The translations under genes were made by a program, and so were the position numbers. A stretch of DNA of 64,000 bases from assembly GCF_900113735.1 (NCBI RefSeq), contig NZ_FOQM01000002.1, forward strand, positions 1 through 64,000, given 5' to 3'. Positions within the stretch are counted from its first letter, which is position 1; each line of letters opens with the position of its first letter. This document shows positions 35,308-44,633 of the stretch, one piece after another. Below the pieces are notes generated by a model. That model searched no databases. It saw nothing but the letters and a program-made list of their open reading frames with translations, and had not been told where the DNA came from. The DNA is from Bradyrhizobium sp. Gha (lineage in GTDB: Bacteria > Pseudomonadota > Alphaproteobacteria > Rhizobiales > Xanthobacteraceae).

Positions 35308-36249
35308 CGCAGCTTGCCGGACAATGCAGGGCGCGAACCGTCGGATATGTATGATTGTCTATGTGGGCCACCATAGGGCTGCCGGGGCCTTGCGTAATGC
35401 ATACGACGGCAATTCGGCCGCCAATTCCGACGGAAATCGGCAACCATCCGATCGAATCCGGCCACCCTGGTGAGACCGGCCCTGATTCTCTCGACGACGA
35501 CCGAATCATCGAAGCGCGGATCATCGGATCATCGGATCACCGGCTCTACGGCATCTGCTGCTCGCCAAGAGAGTACCGGCGGAAGTTCGAGAAATGTTGA
35601 GTTCGTGGGCGCTCTTGGCGTAAGCGCGAGCGCAGATCACCGTCACCGTCGGCATCGGGTGATCGACGGTTGCGGCGTCGGTTTCGACGCGTTGGCAGTC
35701 CGCCGGCCAAGGCGCTCTGCGTCCGCAGACTTCGAGATAAAGTTTATCTAGATATTTCAATTACATACAAGTTCGCAGTTTTATTCTGAATGGCGCGCCA
35801 TTTCGCAATACGCCATTGGCGCCGAAACCCGCCGTTGCTCCCATCCAAGCCGTCTGATTGCATCCGGCCGGCCACGCAGTCCGGCACTCTCGATGTCTTG
35901 CGACGAGGCGGGGCTGACACCGCCGGGCCGCAGGCGGCGAACGAAGCCGCATCTCGACCGCGCAATACGGCCGCAGCGATCGATCTGACCAATCCGGTGC
36001 GCTTGGGTCCCCATTTGAGATTGGGAATTTCCACGGGCCGGTTGGTTATTGCGGCTCATAGCCATCCGATGTCGCGGACGTCGCGCGGGCGCTCGCCAGG
36101 CGGAGCAGGCGTAAAGCGCTATTCCCGTCATGCCCCTCATCCGGCGCATCGCGCCACCCTGTTCCATACCGGGCGAACGGACGGGTCTCCAGGTTCTGAA
36201 CCCTTGTCAAAATACAGGAGTGAAGTAATAATTATAGAAGATAATTAAT
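35308..36249. other. Gene-free stretch, right edge of the island
   Basis: I see no convincing gene on either strand. A direct short repeat (CGGATCAT three times near 35518-35543), an AT-rich pocket with TTTATCTAGATATTTCAATTA near 35740-35765, a TGGCGCGCCA palindrome near 35789, and a fragment of a CTCATCCGGCGC-type repeat near 36130-36170 are present. It may mark the end of the island; no copy of the tRNA-Arg 3-prime end was found here. Confidence 0.5.
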
Positions 36250-36264
36250 ATGGGAGGGACCGTC

Positions 36265-37947
36265 GTGAAGACTGGCTTGATATCGACCACCGCGCTGGTT
36301 GCGCTCTTGGGATCTACGGCTCTGGCTCGCGCTGATGGAGAGGCCTGCTCAAAGGTCACCACCGCGTCGCTGGCCATCTCCGGCGTCGAGATCACGGGAT
36401 CGAAGATGCAGGAGGCCGCGGATGGCCTGGCCAAGCATTGCATCGTGACGGGGCTCGCCAACAGGCGCACCGGCGCCGATGGGAAATCCTATGCCATCCA
36501 GTTCGAGCTTCGCCTGCCGGCCGAATGGAATGGCCGCTTCCTGCACCAGGTGAACGGCGGCAATGACGGCGTCGTCGTGCCGGCGCTCGGCGACAAGCCT
36601 GACGGTTTTGCTTCGGGCGGCATGGTGCCGCTGGCGCGCGGCTTTGCGGTGCTGTCCTCCGACAGCGGACATTCCGGCGCTGATCCCGCGAACCAATCGC
36701 TGGGCCTTGCCGCGGGAGCGGCCTTCGGCCTCGATCCACAGGCGCGACGCGACTATGGCTATGCCGCCGACATGACGCTCGCGCCGGTGGCGAAGCAGAT
36801 CATCGCGCTGCATTACGGCCGCAAGCCTGATCGCTCCTACATGGCCGGTTGCTCCAATGGCGGGCGCCACGCCATGGTCGCGGCCTCGCGCATGCCGGAG
36901 AGCTACGATGGCTTCCTTGTCGGCAATCCCGGCTTCGATCTGCCGCGGGCTGCGATCCAGCACGCCTGGGACGTGCAGGCCTTCCTGAAGGCCGATCCGG
37001 ATCTGCGCAAATCGATCACGAAGGAGGACGCGCAGCTCATCGCGTCCCGCATCACGGAAGCCTGCGACGCGCTCGACGGCGTCAAGGATGGCCTGACTGC
37101 CAATCTCGCCGCGTGCCAGAAGGCGTTCGATCTCAAGAGCCTGACCTGCACGCCGGGCCAGACCAATGCGTGCCTGCCCGAGGCCAAGGTCGATGCGCTC
37201 AGGATGAGCCTCGCCGGGCCGAAGAACTCCAAAGGCGAGGCGCTCTATTCCGACTGGCCTCTCGATGGCGGCATCGGCACCGGAAATTGGCGAGCCTGGA
37301 AGATCGAGAGTCCCGTCGCGCCCTGGAACAATTATCCGATCATCGCCACCATGGGCGCCGCATCCTTGAACTACATCTTCTCCACGCCGCCGGTGGCGGT
37401 CGAAGGCAGCAACGACAAGCTGATCGACGCGCTCAAGGCCTATGATTTCGACAAGGACGCGCCAAAGATCTTCGCCAAAAACGATACGTTCACGGAATCG
37501 GCCATGGACTTCATGACGCCGCCCGACATCGACGATCCCAAGCTCGCGGCCTTGCAAAAGGCGGGCGGCAAGATGTTGATCTATCACGGCCAGGCCGATC
37601 CGGTGTTCTCGGTGAACGACACCATCCGCTGGTACGGCCGTCTCGACAAGAACCTGCAAGGTCATGCCGACGGCATCGCGCGCCTGTTCACCATCCCCGG
37701 TGAAACCCATTGCGGCGGCGGCGTCGCGCTCGACAAGTTCGATGCGCTCACCGCGCTGACCGATTGGGTGGAAAAGGGCAAGGTGCCCGATCGCATCATC
37801 GCCTCCGCCAATCCCGCGAACAAGGAAGTGCCGGCCTCCTGGAGCCCGACCCGCACGCGTCCGCTGTGCCCGTATCCGAGCTATGCCGCCTATTCGGGTC
37901 AGGGCGATAGCGAGGACGCCGCGAACTTCGTCTGCAAGACGCCCTAG
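36265..37947 (+). CDS. Tannase/feruloyl esterase family hydrolase, secreted
   Basis: From the GTG start, placed 6 bases after GGGAGGG, the product is 560 residues with a signal peptide (KTGLISTTALVALLGSTALA, cleavage near ARA). The alpha/beta-hydrolase nucleophile is in MAGCSNGGRHAM, and the acid and base in DPVF and GETHCGGG; the Cys next to Ser and next to His are the CS-D-HC disulfide pair typical of tannases. It cleaves ester bonds in tannins or feruloyl/terephthalate-type esters in the periplasm or outside. An ATG 15 bases upstream is possible but lacks a site. Confidence 0.9.
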   Translation: MKTGLISTTALVALLGSTALARADGEACSKVTTASLAISGVEITGSKMQEAADGLAKHCIVTGLANRRTGADGKSYAIQFELRLPAEWNGRFLHQVNGGNDGVVVPALGDKPDGFASGGMVPLARGFAVLSSDSGHSGADPANQSLGLAAGAAFGLDPQARRDYGYAADMTLAPVAKQIIALHYGRKPDRSYMAGCSNGGRHAMVAASRMPESYDGFLVGNPGFDLPRAAIQHAWDVQAFLKADPDLRKSITKEDAQLIASRITEACDALDGVKDGLTANLAACQKAFDLKSLTCTPGQTNACLPEAKVDALRMSLAGPKNSKGEALYSDWPLDGGIGTGNWRAWKIESPVAPWNNYPIIATMGAASLNYIFSTPPVAVEGSNDKLIDALKAYDFDKDAPKIFAKNDTFTESAMDFMTPPDIDDPKLAALQKAGGKMLIYHGQADPVFSVNDTIRWYGRLDKNLQGHADGIARLFTIPGETHCGGGVALDKFDALTALTDWVEKGKVPDRIIASANPANKEVPASWSPTRTRPLCPYPSYAAYSGQGDSEDAANFVCKTP

Positions 37948-37956
37948 CCATCTTCG

Positions 37957-37978
37957 CCTCTCCGCTTGCGCGGAGAGG
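37957..37978. repeat. Hairpin CCTCTCCG/CGGAGAGG after the tannase gene
   Basis: This 8-bp perfect stem with loop CTTGCG begins 9 bases after the stop codon. It is half of the GGGAGAGG-type intergenic repeats seen elsewhere and may act as a transcript end. The rest of the 258-base gap holds only repeat-like fragments. Confidence 0.6.
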
Positions 37979-38205
37979 CCGATTGCATCGACGTTGCAAT
38001 CCGGGTGAGGGAAGCTTTCGTGAATCGCATGCCCGGTGTCGTCGCTCCGCTCGCAATGACCGGAAGGAGCGACGCCGTCCCTCGTGTCCCGCCGTCATAG
38101 TCGGACAGCCATTCCGCCGCGTCGGTCCCTTTCTTGCGCTGCTTACGCGGCGCACCTACGCTGTGCGCCGTTCTCTGCCATCGCATGACTGACGGATCGC
38201 ACGCA

Positions 38206-39063
38206 ATGACACCACAGAATGCCGCCCGCAGGCGGCAGGACATCGCGCTTTGGCTGGCCATTGGCGGCATTCTTGCAACCGCCATCGGGTTTTCCTGGAA
38301 TCCAACCCCGGTTGCGCAAGCGCTCGCGGCAATTTTCATTGCCTGCGCAGTGGTCCATGCCGCCTTTGCCTATGGTGCGCGGCGCGCCTTGATCCTGTTC
38401 GTTGCTTGCAATGCAATTGCGTTTGCGATGGAAAACCTCGGTGCCGCCACGGGCTTTCCATTCGGCGTCTATCATTTCGAGGTCGGCGCGGACTTGCCGC
38501 ATGTCGGACTCATTCCGATCATCGTCGGTCCGCTATGGTTCGGGGCGGGCTATTTCTCGTGGGTGGTCGCGTCAGTTCTGCTTGATGGTGCCGACCGTCA
38601 GCTCGATCGCCCTTTCAACTTGATCGCCCTGCCTCTCGTCGCAGCGTTCGTGATGACTCAATGGGATCTCGTGATGGATGCCCCCAACGCGACCATCGCC
38701 CGGGTCTGGATATGGCACGACGGTGGCGGAGTATTCGGCGTTCCTCTCTCCAACTTTCTTGGCTGGCTTCTCACGTCATGGCTGATCTTCCAGGCCTTCG
38801 CACTCTACCTGCGTCGCAGCGGCCTCCGGCCGGATGCACGCATTGGCCTCAGGTTGCCAGCGACCGGCATCCTTTTCTATGTCGGCGCCGGCCTCACGCA
38901 CCTCGTGCCCTGGATAATGGGACAGACTGGCGAAGCCGTCGATGCCAGGGGGTATGGCTGGCAGGTCCACGACATCCGCGAAGCCACTGTCGCGATCCTG
39001 CTTTTGACGATGGTCTTCACCGCGTTGCTGGCGACGCTACGCCTCATGCGTCCCATTCCCTAG
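38206..39063 (+). CDS. Carotenoid biosynthesis protein, CruF-like membrane protein
   Basis: The 285-residue protein has about seven hydrophobic segments and the DUF422/CruF pattern: AMENLGAATGFPFGVYHF, MDAPNATIARVWIWHDGGG, and VPLSNFLGWLLTSW. CruF adds water to psi-ends of carotenoids. Here no other carotenoid gene is adjacent, so the role is inferred from family only. The start at MTPQNAARRRQD is chosen; another Met seven codons upstream is possible. Confidence 0.82.
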   Translation: MTPQNAARRRQDIALWLAIGGILATAIGFSWNPTPVAQALAAIFIACAVVHAAFAYGARRALILFVACNAIAFAMENLGAATGFPFGVYHFEVGADLPHVGLIPIIVGPLWFGAGYFSWVVASVLLDGADRQLDRPFNLIALPLVAAFVMTQWDLVMDAPNATIARVWIWHDGGGVFGVPLSNFLGWLLTSWLIFQAFALYLRRSGLRPDARIGLRLPATGILFYVGAGLTHLVPWIMGQTGEAVDARGYGWQVHDIREATVAILLLTMVFTALLATLRLMRPIP

Positions 39064-39240
39064 GGCGGTTCGTGGTCGCGGCTCACCGCCGATCCGAATT
39101 TGCGGAAGTCGCGCGTTCTCCAACGTCGCGCCTCGAGCGTATCCGAAACGACGACAAGGACGGAAGTCGCATCCTTAACGTAGCTCTAACGAGTGCTCCG
39201 TAAGGCTTTTGCGCCGCAAACCTGGCACCGGAGCGCAATG

Positions 39241-40929
39241 ATGAAACTGATCAACAATCTCCCGATCGCGGCAAAATTGGGCGGGCTTATCGTCCTCGCA
39301 TTGCTGGGCTTGGGGGTTGCGGGGCTCCAGGCTGCGCGCCTGATGAGCGACCAACTCCTCGCCGACCGGACCGAGCAAGCGCGCACGATCGTTGATATCG
39401 CCAAGAATGTCGCGCTCGAACTCCAGAAGCAGGTCGATGCCGGTCGGATGACCAAGGAGCAGGCGATCCAGGAGTTTGCCAAGCGCACCGCAAGCATGAC
39501 CTACGACAAAGGCGAAGGTTACCTCTTCGTTTACACGATGGACGGCGTGCTGCTGGCGCATCCCGACTTGAAGCTGATCGGTACAGATCGGCTCGATGCC
39601 GTGACCGGCGGCCGCAAGCTGATTCGCGAGTTGCGCGACGGCGTGGCCTCCAACGGTGAGGTCACGTTGAGCTATGAACACACGAAGGCGGGCGAGACCC
39701 GGCTGTCGCGGAAGCTGACATACGCGGCCGGCATTCCGGGATGGAGCGTGTTCGTCGGCACAGGCGCTTACCTCGACGATCTGGAGGCCAAGCTTTGGCC
39801 GATCATCCGATCGTTGGGCTTCTCGATGCTCGTGATCGCCTGCGTGACCGGGCTCGCCGCCTGGCTCACCGCACGCGGGATCACCGTTCCACTCGGGCAG
39901 CTGCGAGACAGCATGCGCAAGCTCGCGAGCGGCGACCTTCAGGTGACGGTCTTCAACGGGGGGCGGCGTGACGAGATCGGCTCGATGGCCGAGACCGTTC
40001 AGGTGTTCAAGGACAACGCCATCCGTATCCGGGGGCTCGAGCAGAAGGAGGCTGAAGCGCAGCAGCAAGCCGTCGCCGATCGCCGTGCGGCCGTGCTGGC
40101 GCTTGCCGACGGGTTCGAACGCAGTGTCGACGGCGTGGTGCGCGCTGTCGGCCTCTCCGCGGGAGAGATGCAGAGCGCCGCAGAATCCATGACCGTGACT
40201 GCCGGCGACGCCAGCGAGCGCGCGGCCACCGTAGGCCAGGCTTCCCAAAAGGCCCTCGGCAACGTGCAAGCCGTTGCTGCGGCGGCCGAGGAGCTTTCGG
40301 CCTCCGTTGCCGAGATCTCGCGCCAGGTGGCGCAATCGAGCGAGGTCGCGCGCCCCGCCGTCAGCGAGGCAGAGCAGACCAATTCGACGGTGCAGCAATT
40401 GTCGGGCGGCGCCGAGAAAATCGGAGCGGTCGTGCAATTGATCCAAAGCATTGCCGAGCAGACCAATTTGCTGGCGCTCAACGCCACCATCGAGGCTGCG
40501 CGCGCCGGCGATGCCGGCCGGGGCTTCGCGGTCGTGGCATCCGAGGTCAAGGCGCTGGCCACTCAGACCGCCAAGGCGACGGAGGAAATCTCGACGCAAG
40601 TGTCGAACATGCAGGCGACCACAGGTGAAGCGGTCGTGGCGATCAATGGCATTGCGGGGACCATTGGCAAGATGAGCGAGATTGCGATCGCGATCTCGTC
40701 TGCGGTGGAAGAACAAGGCGCGGCGACGCAGGAGATCGCTCGCAATATCCAATCCGCCGCGCAGGGCTCGAGCGAGATCACAAGCCATATCGGCGGGGTG
40801 AGCGAAGCGACTACGGCCACCGGCTCCGCCGCCTCCGAAGTGTTGCGCGGCGCGCGCGAACTCGACCAGCAGGCGGGAACGCTGCGCACGGCGGTGGACG
40901 GATTCCTGCGCCAGGTTCGCGCGGGCTGA
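39241..40929 (+). CDS. Methyl-accepting chemotaxis protein with Cache domain
   Basis: The 562-residue receptor has TM1 (about 9-30), a single-Cache periplasmic domain (ARTIVDIAKNVALELQ ... GEGYLFVYTMDG ... SVFVGTGAYLDD), TM2 near residue 200, HAMP, and a signalling domain with the highly conserved tip IAEQTNLLALNATIEAARAG. It controls CheA in response to a small ligand, often an organic acid for this Cache type. Two adjacent ATGs exist; the second has the better 7-base spacing from GGAG. No che genes are near. Confidence 0.94.
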   Translation: MKLINNLPIAAKLGGLIVLALLGLGVAGLQAARLMSDQLLADRTEQARTIVDIAKNVALELQKQVDAGRMTKEQAIQEFAKRTASMTYDKGEGYLFVYTMDGVLLAHPDLKLIGTDRLDAVTGGRKLIRELRDGVASNGEVTLSYEHTKAGETRLSRKLTYAAGIPGWSVFVGTGAYLDDLEAKLWPIIRSLGFSMLVIACVTGLAAWLTARGITVPLGQLRDSMRKLASGDLQVTVFNGGRRDEIGSMAETVQVFKDNAIRIRGLEQKEAEAQQQAVADRRAAVLALADGFERSVDGVVRAVGLSAGEMQSAAESMTVTAGDASERAATVGQASQKALGNVQAVAAAAEELSASVAEISRQVAQSSEVARPAVSEAEQTNSTVQQLSGGAEKIGAVVQLIQSIAEQTNLLALNATIEAARAGDAGRGFAVVASEVKALATQTAKATEEISTQVSNMQATTGEAVVAINGIAGTIGKMSEIAIAISSAVEEQGAATQEIARNIQSAAQGSSEITSHIGGVSEATTATGSAASEVLRGARELDQQAGTLRTAVDGFLRQVRAG

Positions 40930-40970
40930 AAGCCGAGGCGTCAGGTCGGGGCCCGGGCGCCGGGTTATCC

Positions 40971-42068
40971 CTAGACGACCTCGACGGTCGCCGCCTCGAA
41001 TTGGGTGCCGGCCGCACGGTGGCGGGCGAGAACCTCGCCTGACAGCTCCGTGACCTCGTTTTGCGCGCTGCCGTCAAGCATCGTGCGGACGCGCTGGCTC
41101 GACGCCTTCAGCACATCGGGCTCGAGCTTGCCGGAATCGACGCCGTTGATGATCGATTGCGCGAGGAAGCGCGCACGTTCGGTGTCGGTCAGATGCGAGC
41201 AGATCATCAGCATGTCGTTGCCGGCGGCCATGAAGCGCGCGCCGGCGTCAGGCGCATCGAGCCGGCCCGCCATCGCGCGCATGCCGACGTCGTCGGACAC
41301 GATCACGCCGCGGAAATTCATGGCTTCGCGCAGCAGCCCGTGCGTGATCGCGCGCGACAGCGTCACGGGATCGTTGGGGTCGAGCTTCCGGTAGAGGATG
41401 TGCGACGTCATCATCATCTCGATCCCGCCCTCGATCGCGGCGGCGAACGGCTTCAGCTCGCGCGCCTTGATCTGATCGAGATCGAGATCGAGCACCGGCA
41501 ATTCGTGATGCGAATCCACCTGGGTGTCGCCATGCCCCGGGAAATGCTTGCCGCAGGCCCGGACGCCGCGGCGCTCCATCGCCTTCGCGAACGGCAGCAT
41601 CGACTTGATGACGTCGTCAGCCGAGCGGCCGAACGCGCGCTCGCCGATCACGGGGTTGGCGGGATTGGAGTGAATGTCCAGCACCGGCGCGAAGTTCAGG
41701 TTGCAGCCGAGCGAGGCAAGCTCGGCGCCCATGGCATCGCCGACCTGCTCGGCGGTGCCGGCCCAGCGCGCCGCGTAGGAAAAGCGCGTGATCGGCGCCG
41801 GTGTGCGGCACACGCGCCCGCCCTCGTGATCGATCGCGATGAACTGCTTGTCGCGCTGCGAGGCGTCGCGAATGGCGGCGATCAGGTCGCGGTGAACAGA
41901 CAGCCAGTCCCGATAGGGCAGGTCGTGACGGAAATTGCTCTTGTAGAGGGTGACGCCCGCGGGCCTGAGATCTCTCAACAGCGCGCGATCGCGGTCATCG
42001 AGGACGCTCGTCGGCTTCAGCCCGATGAAGAAATGGTCACCGACCGTTGCAAGAAGGGAATCGCTCAT
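40971..42068 (-). CDS. Glycoside hydrolase family 3, NagZ-like beta-N-acetylhexosaminidase
   Basis: The 365-residue protein has DHEGGRVCR, NFAPVLDIHSNPANPVIGERAFG, the NagZ hallmark KHFPGHGDTQVDSHHELP, and nucleophile SDDVGM. NagZ removes GlcNAc from muropeptides in the cytoplasm; no signal peptide is present, which fits. It could work with the AmpG-like importer at 12-13.5 kb. The start at MSDSLLATVGDHFFIG removes an unlikely 44-residue extension. Confidence 0.9.
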   Translation of the reverse strand: MSDSLLATVGDHFFIGLKPTSVLDDRDRALLRDLRPAGVTLYKSNFRHDLPYRDWLSVHRDLIAAIRDASQRDKQFIAIDHEGGRVCRTPAPITRFSYAARWAGTAEQVGDAMGAELASLGCNLNFAPVLDIHSNPANPVIGERAFGRSADDVIKSMLPFAKAMERRGVRACGKHFPGHGDTQVDSHHELPVLDLDLDQIKARELKPFAAAIEGGIEMMMTSHILYRKLDPNDPVTLSRAITHGLLREAMNFRGVIVSDDVGMRAMAGRLDAPDAGARFMAAGNDMLMICSHLTDTERARFLAQSIINGVDSGKLEPDVLKASSQRVRTMLDGSAQNEVTELSGEVLARHRAAGTQFEAATVEVV

Positions 42069-42271
42069 CCGCCGGGCCGCCACAGATTGCTGGGGTTGAT
42101 TGAGATGGAGCTCGACGCCACGGGAACAATCAGCTCCTGCACGAGCCTTCGAACCGCCCGCGTCGCCAGTATGATATTTCAAATTGCTTAACGGAATCAA
42201 TCTTCAAATCACAGGCGGGGACAGGTTCGCCGGCAAGGTCAGTGTCGCGTGCCTTGCCGGCGCGCCATTTT

Positions 42272-43582
42272 TCACGCCGCAGCGAGCGCCGGCTGCACCG
42301 GCTTGCGGCCGATCATCAGCGACAGCACGGCCGCGACGATGCCGGTTGCGCCGGCGATCATGAAGGCCTGCAGATAATCGCCCTGCGACGAGCGCATGAA
42401 GCCGGCGAAGAACGCGGCGCAGGCTGCGCCCAACTGATGCCCGGCGACGACCCAGCCGAAGATCAGCGGCGCATTCTTGTCGCCGAAGGCCTCGTTGGCG
42501 ATCCGCACGGTCGGGGGCACGGTGGCGATCCAGTCGAGGCCGTAGAACACCGCGAATACCGACAGGCTGACGAAGGTGAAATCCGAGTAGGGCAGGTAGA
42601 TCAGCGAGAGCCCGCGCAGGCCGTAATAGAAGAACAGGAGCTTGCGCGGATCGAAGCGGTCGGTGAGCCAGCCCGACAGCGTGGTGCCGAACAGGTCGAA
42701 GAACCCCATCAGCGCCAGCAGGCTCGCGGCCTGCACCTCGAAGATGCCGTGGTCGCCGCAGAACGCGATCAGATGGGTGCCGACGAGGCCGTTGGTGGTG
42801 AAGCCGCAGATGAAGAAGGTCGCGAACAGGAACCAGAAGGTCGGCGTCTTCGCGGCGCGCAACAGGTTGCTGATCGCGGCGACGAACGGATTGCCCTGCG
42901 CCGGCGCCGCGGGCTGGTCCTCGTGCGGGCTGCCGTAGGAGCGCAGGCCGATCGCGGCGGGGCGCTCCGGCACCAGAAAATAGACCAGCGGGATCAGCGC
43001 CGCGCAGCATGCCGCCACCGTCAGCACCACCGGCCTCCAGCCGCCCCATTCGACCAGGCTCGCAAGCCCCGGCATGAAGATCAGCGTGCCGGTCGCGGTG
43101 CTGGCCGTCAGCAATCCCATGACGAGGCCGCGATTGGTGGTGAACCAGCGATTGACGATGGTGGCGCCGAGCACGTTGGCGACCGCGCCCGAGCCGATGC
43201 CGGACAGCAGTCCCCAGGTCAGGAACAATTGCCACGGCGCGGTCATGAAATAGCTCGCGGCCGTCGCGGCCGACATCAGTGTCAGCGCCCCGAGCACGGT
43301 GCGGCGGATGCCGAAGCGCTGCATCACGGCCGCGGCGAAGGGACCGGCAAGGCCGTAGAGGAAGATGCCGATGGCGGCCGACGACGAGATCACGCTGACG
43401 TCCCAGCCAAAGGCTTTCTGCAGCGGCAACATCAGCACGCCGGGCGTCGCGCGCAGGCCGGCGGAGGTGAGCAGCGCCAGGAAGATCACGGCAACGACGA
43501 CGAAGGCGTAATTTGCGCCGAACGGCCGCCGCGACACCGGGGAGGATTGAACCGAGGCACGTTGAAAGGCAGGATTAGGCAT
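42272..43582 (-). CDS. MFS transporter
   Basis: The 436-residue protein has about 12 helices in two halves, with FGIRRTVLGAL and DRFDPRKLLFFYYGL as the conserved loops between helices 2-3 and 8-9, and a monocarboxylate-porter-like N-terminus. It is divergent from a TetR regulator, and the long palindrome between them abuts its start codon. No Shine-Dalgarno is seen before this ATG. Substrate unknown; a drug or organic acid exporter controlled by the neighbour is likely. Confidence 0.9.
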   Translation of the reverse strand: MPNPAFQRASVQSSPVSRRPFGANYAFVVVAVIFLALLTSAGLRATPGVLMLPLQKAFGWDVSVISSSAAIGIFLYGLAGPFAAAVMQRFGIRRTVLGALTLMSAATAASYFMTAPWQLFLTWGLLSGIGSGAVANVLGATIVNRWFTTNRGLVMGLLTASTATGTLIFMPGLASLVEWGGWRPVVLTVAACCAALIPLVYFLVPERPAAIGLRSYGSPHEDQPAAPAQGNPFVAAISNLLRAAKTPTFWFLFATFFICGFTTNGLVGTHLIAFCGDHGIFEVQAASLLALMGFFDLFGTTLSGWLTDRFDPRKLLFFYYGLRGLSLIYLPYSDFTFVSLSVFAVFYGLDWIATVPPTVRIANEAFGDKNAPLIFGWVVAGHQLGAACAAFFAGFMRSSQGDYLQAFMIAGATGIVAAVLSLMIGRKPVQPALAAA

Positions 43583-43635
43583 GTTACTTACCGGTACGTA
43601 TTGGGGTGCTGTACTAATACGTACCGGTCAGTAAC
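43583..43635. promoter_or_regulatory. Long inverted repeat, probable TetR operator
   Basis: Twenty-base arms at 43583-43602 and 43616-43635 are inverted with one mismatch; the core ACCGGTACGTATT is perfect, with a 13-bp spacer. Each arm also contains the smaller palindrome TACCGGTA. The left arm touches the ATG of the MFS gene, and the right arm lies 47 bases before tetR. Binding here would block both genes. Confidence 0.8.
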
Positions 43636-43682
43636 ATTGTCAAGCCCAGGATCAAGCCAGGATCGAGCCAAGATCAAAAGCC

Positions 43683-44303
43683 ATGCCGAAGCCCGAACGA
43701 AGCCAGATGCCGAAAAACGCCGAAAAGCCCGCACGCGCGCCGCTCCGGGCCGCCGACCGGATCAGAGCCTCCGCCAGCGAATTGTTCTACCGCGAGGGCA
43801 TTCGCGCCGTCGGGGTCGACGAGGTGGTGGACCGGGCCGGCGTGACCAAGCCCAGCCTCTATCGCAGCTTCGCCTCCAAGGACGATCTCGCCGCCGCCTA
43901 TTTGCGCGATTACGATCTGAGCTTCTGGGAGACCTTCGAACGCCCCGGCGGCAAGACCTACAGCAATGCGCGCGACCACGTGCTCGCCTATATCGGCCAG
44001 CTTGCGCCGCGCGCCGTCGCCAAGGGCTATCGCGGCTGCGGCCTCAGCAATGCCGCGGTGGAATATCCCTCGCGCGACAATCCCGCGCGCCAGGTCGCCG
44101 AAGCCCACAAGAAGGTCTTCCGCAAGCGCCTGCGCGAGCTCGCCGCGCAAATGGGCGCGCGCCAGCCGAACGTGCTCGGCGACGCCTTGCTGCTGCTGAT
44201 CGAAGGCATCTACGTCACCGGCCAGCAATCCGAAGACGGCCCCGCGCAGTCGGCGCTCGCGGCGGCGAAGCTGTTGATCGATGCGAGCGTGAAGGCGGGA
44301 TGA
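43683..44303 (+). CDS. TetR/AcrR family repressor
   Basis: The 206-residue protein has an N-terminal helix-turn-helix (RIRASASELFYREGIRAVGVDEVVDRAGVTKPSLYRSFASKDDL region, residues about 18-60) and a helical ligand-binding C-terminus. It probably represses itself and the divergent MFS gene through the palindrome between them and is released by the transported compound. The first 15 residues are basic and variable. Confidence 0.93.
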   Translation: MPKPERSQMPKNAEKPARAPLRAADRIRASASELFYREGIRAVGVDEVVDRAGVTKPSLYRSFASKDDLAAAYLRDYDLSFWETFERPGGKTYSNARDHVLAYIGQLAPRAVAKGYRGCGLSNAAVEYPSRDNPARQVAEAHKKVFRKRLRELAAQMGARQPNVLGDALLLLIEGIYVTGQQSEDGPAQSALAAAKLLIDASVKAG

Positions 44304-44404
44304 TGTATCCCGTGCACACTGCGTCAGGCAGCCGATAACCGCAGGAACTTCCAGTTTTTCCCGACGTTGGACTGGCGGCACGCACGAGCGGCCGGTTTCG
44401 CGAC

Positions 44405-44626
44405 ATGAAGAACTTTGCCAACGCAGAATTTTCCCCGGAGGTCATCGATCTCATGACCATCGCCCTGGAAGGCGCGGTCGCGACCCTGCCGGAACCCGTG
44501 CATTCCTCGCATGTCACTGCGCTCGCCGAATCGATCCTGCGCACAGCGGGCGCGGGAGAGCGTGACGTGGCGAACTTGCAAAGGGTCGCCTTGCTGGAGC
44601 TGCAACTGGCGCCGCGTCACGGATGA
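44405..44626 (+). CDS. Small conserved hypothetical protein
   Basis: This 73-residue protein (MKNFANAEFSPEVIDLMTIA at the start, then VATLPEPVHSSHV and RTAGAGERDVANLQRVALLE) is helical and resembles small proteins I recall from Bradyrhizobium genomes with the pattern LPEPVxSSHV...GERD...LQR. No function is known. It is followed after 7 bases by the secreted protein gene, so they may be one transcript. Confidence 0.72.
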   Translation: MKNFANAEFSPEVIDLMTIALEGAVATLPEPVHSSHVTALAESILRTAGAGERDVANLQRVALLELQLAPRHG

Positions 44627-44633
44627 GACCGAC

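Noticed and set aside
35518..35543. Three CGGATCAT units as a possible iteron or operator
   Set aside because: Only three short imperfect copies with no replication or regulator gene next to them; probably chance in non-coding DNA.
29085..36249. Duplicate of the tRNA-Arg 3-prime end as an attachment site
   Set aside because: I scanned the island and its right edge by eye and found only short partial matches such as GCGCGCCA near 35791, which are too short to call.
36127..36250. Small plus-strand frame (about 150 codons from 35790) ahead of the tannase gene
   Set aside because: It translates part of an intergenic repeat, has no family resemblance and lacks a ribosome binding site.
42242..44338. 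A 698-codon plus-strand open frame spanning the MFS gene and tetR
   Set aside because: It lies antisense to a clear MFS protein and out of frame with a clear TetR protein; the translation is low-complexity Arg/Gln/Ala sequence.
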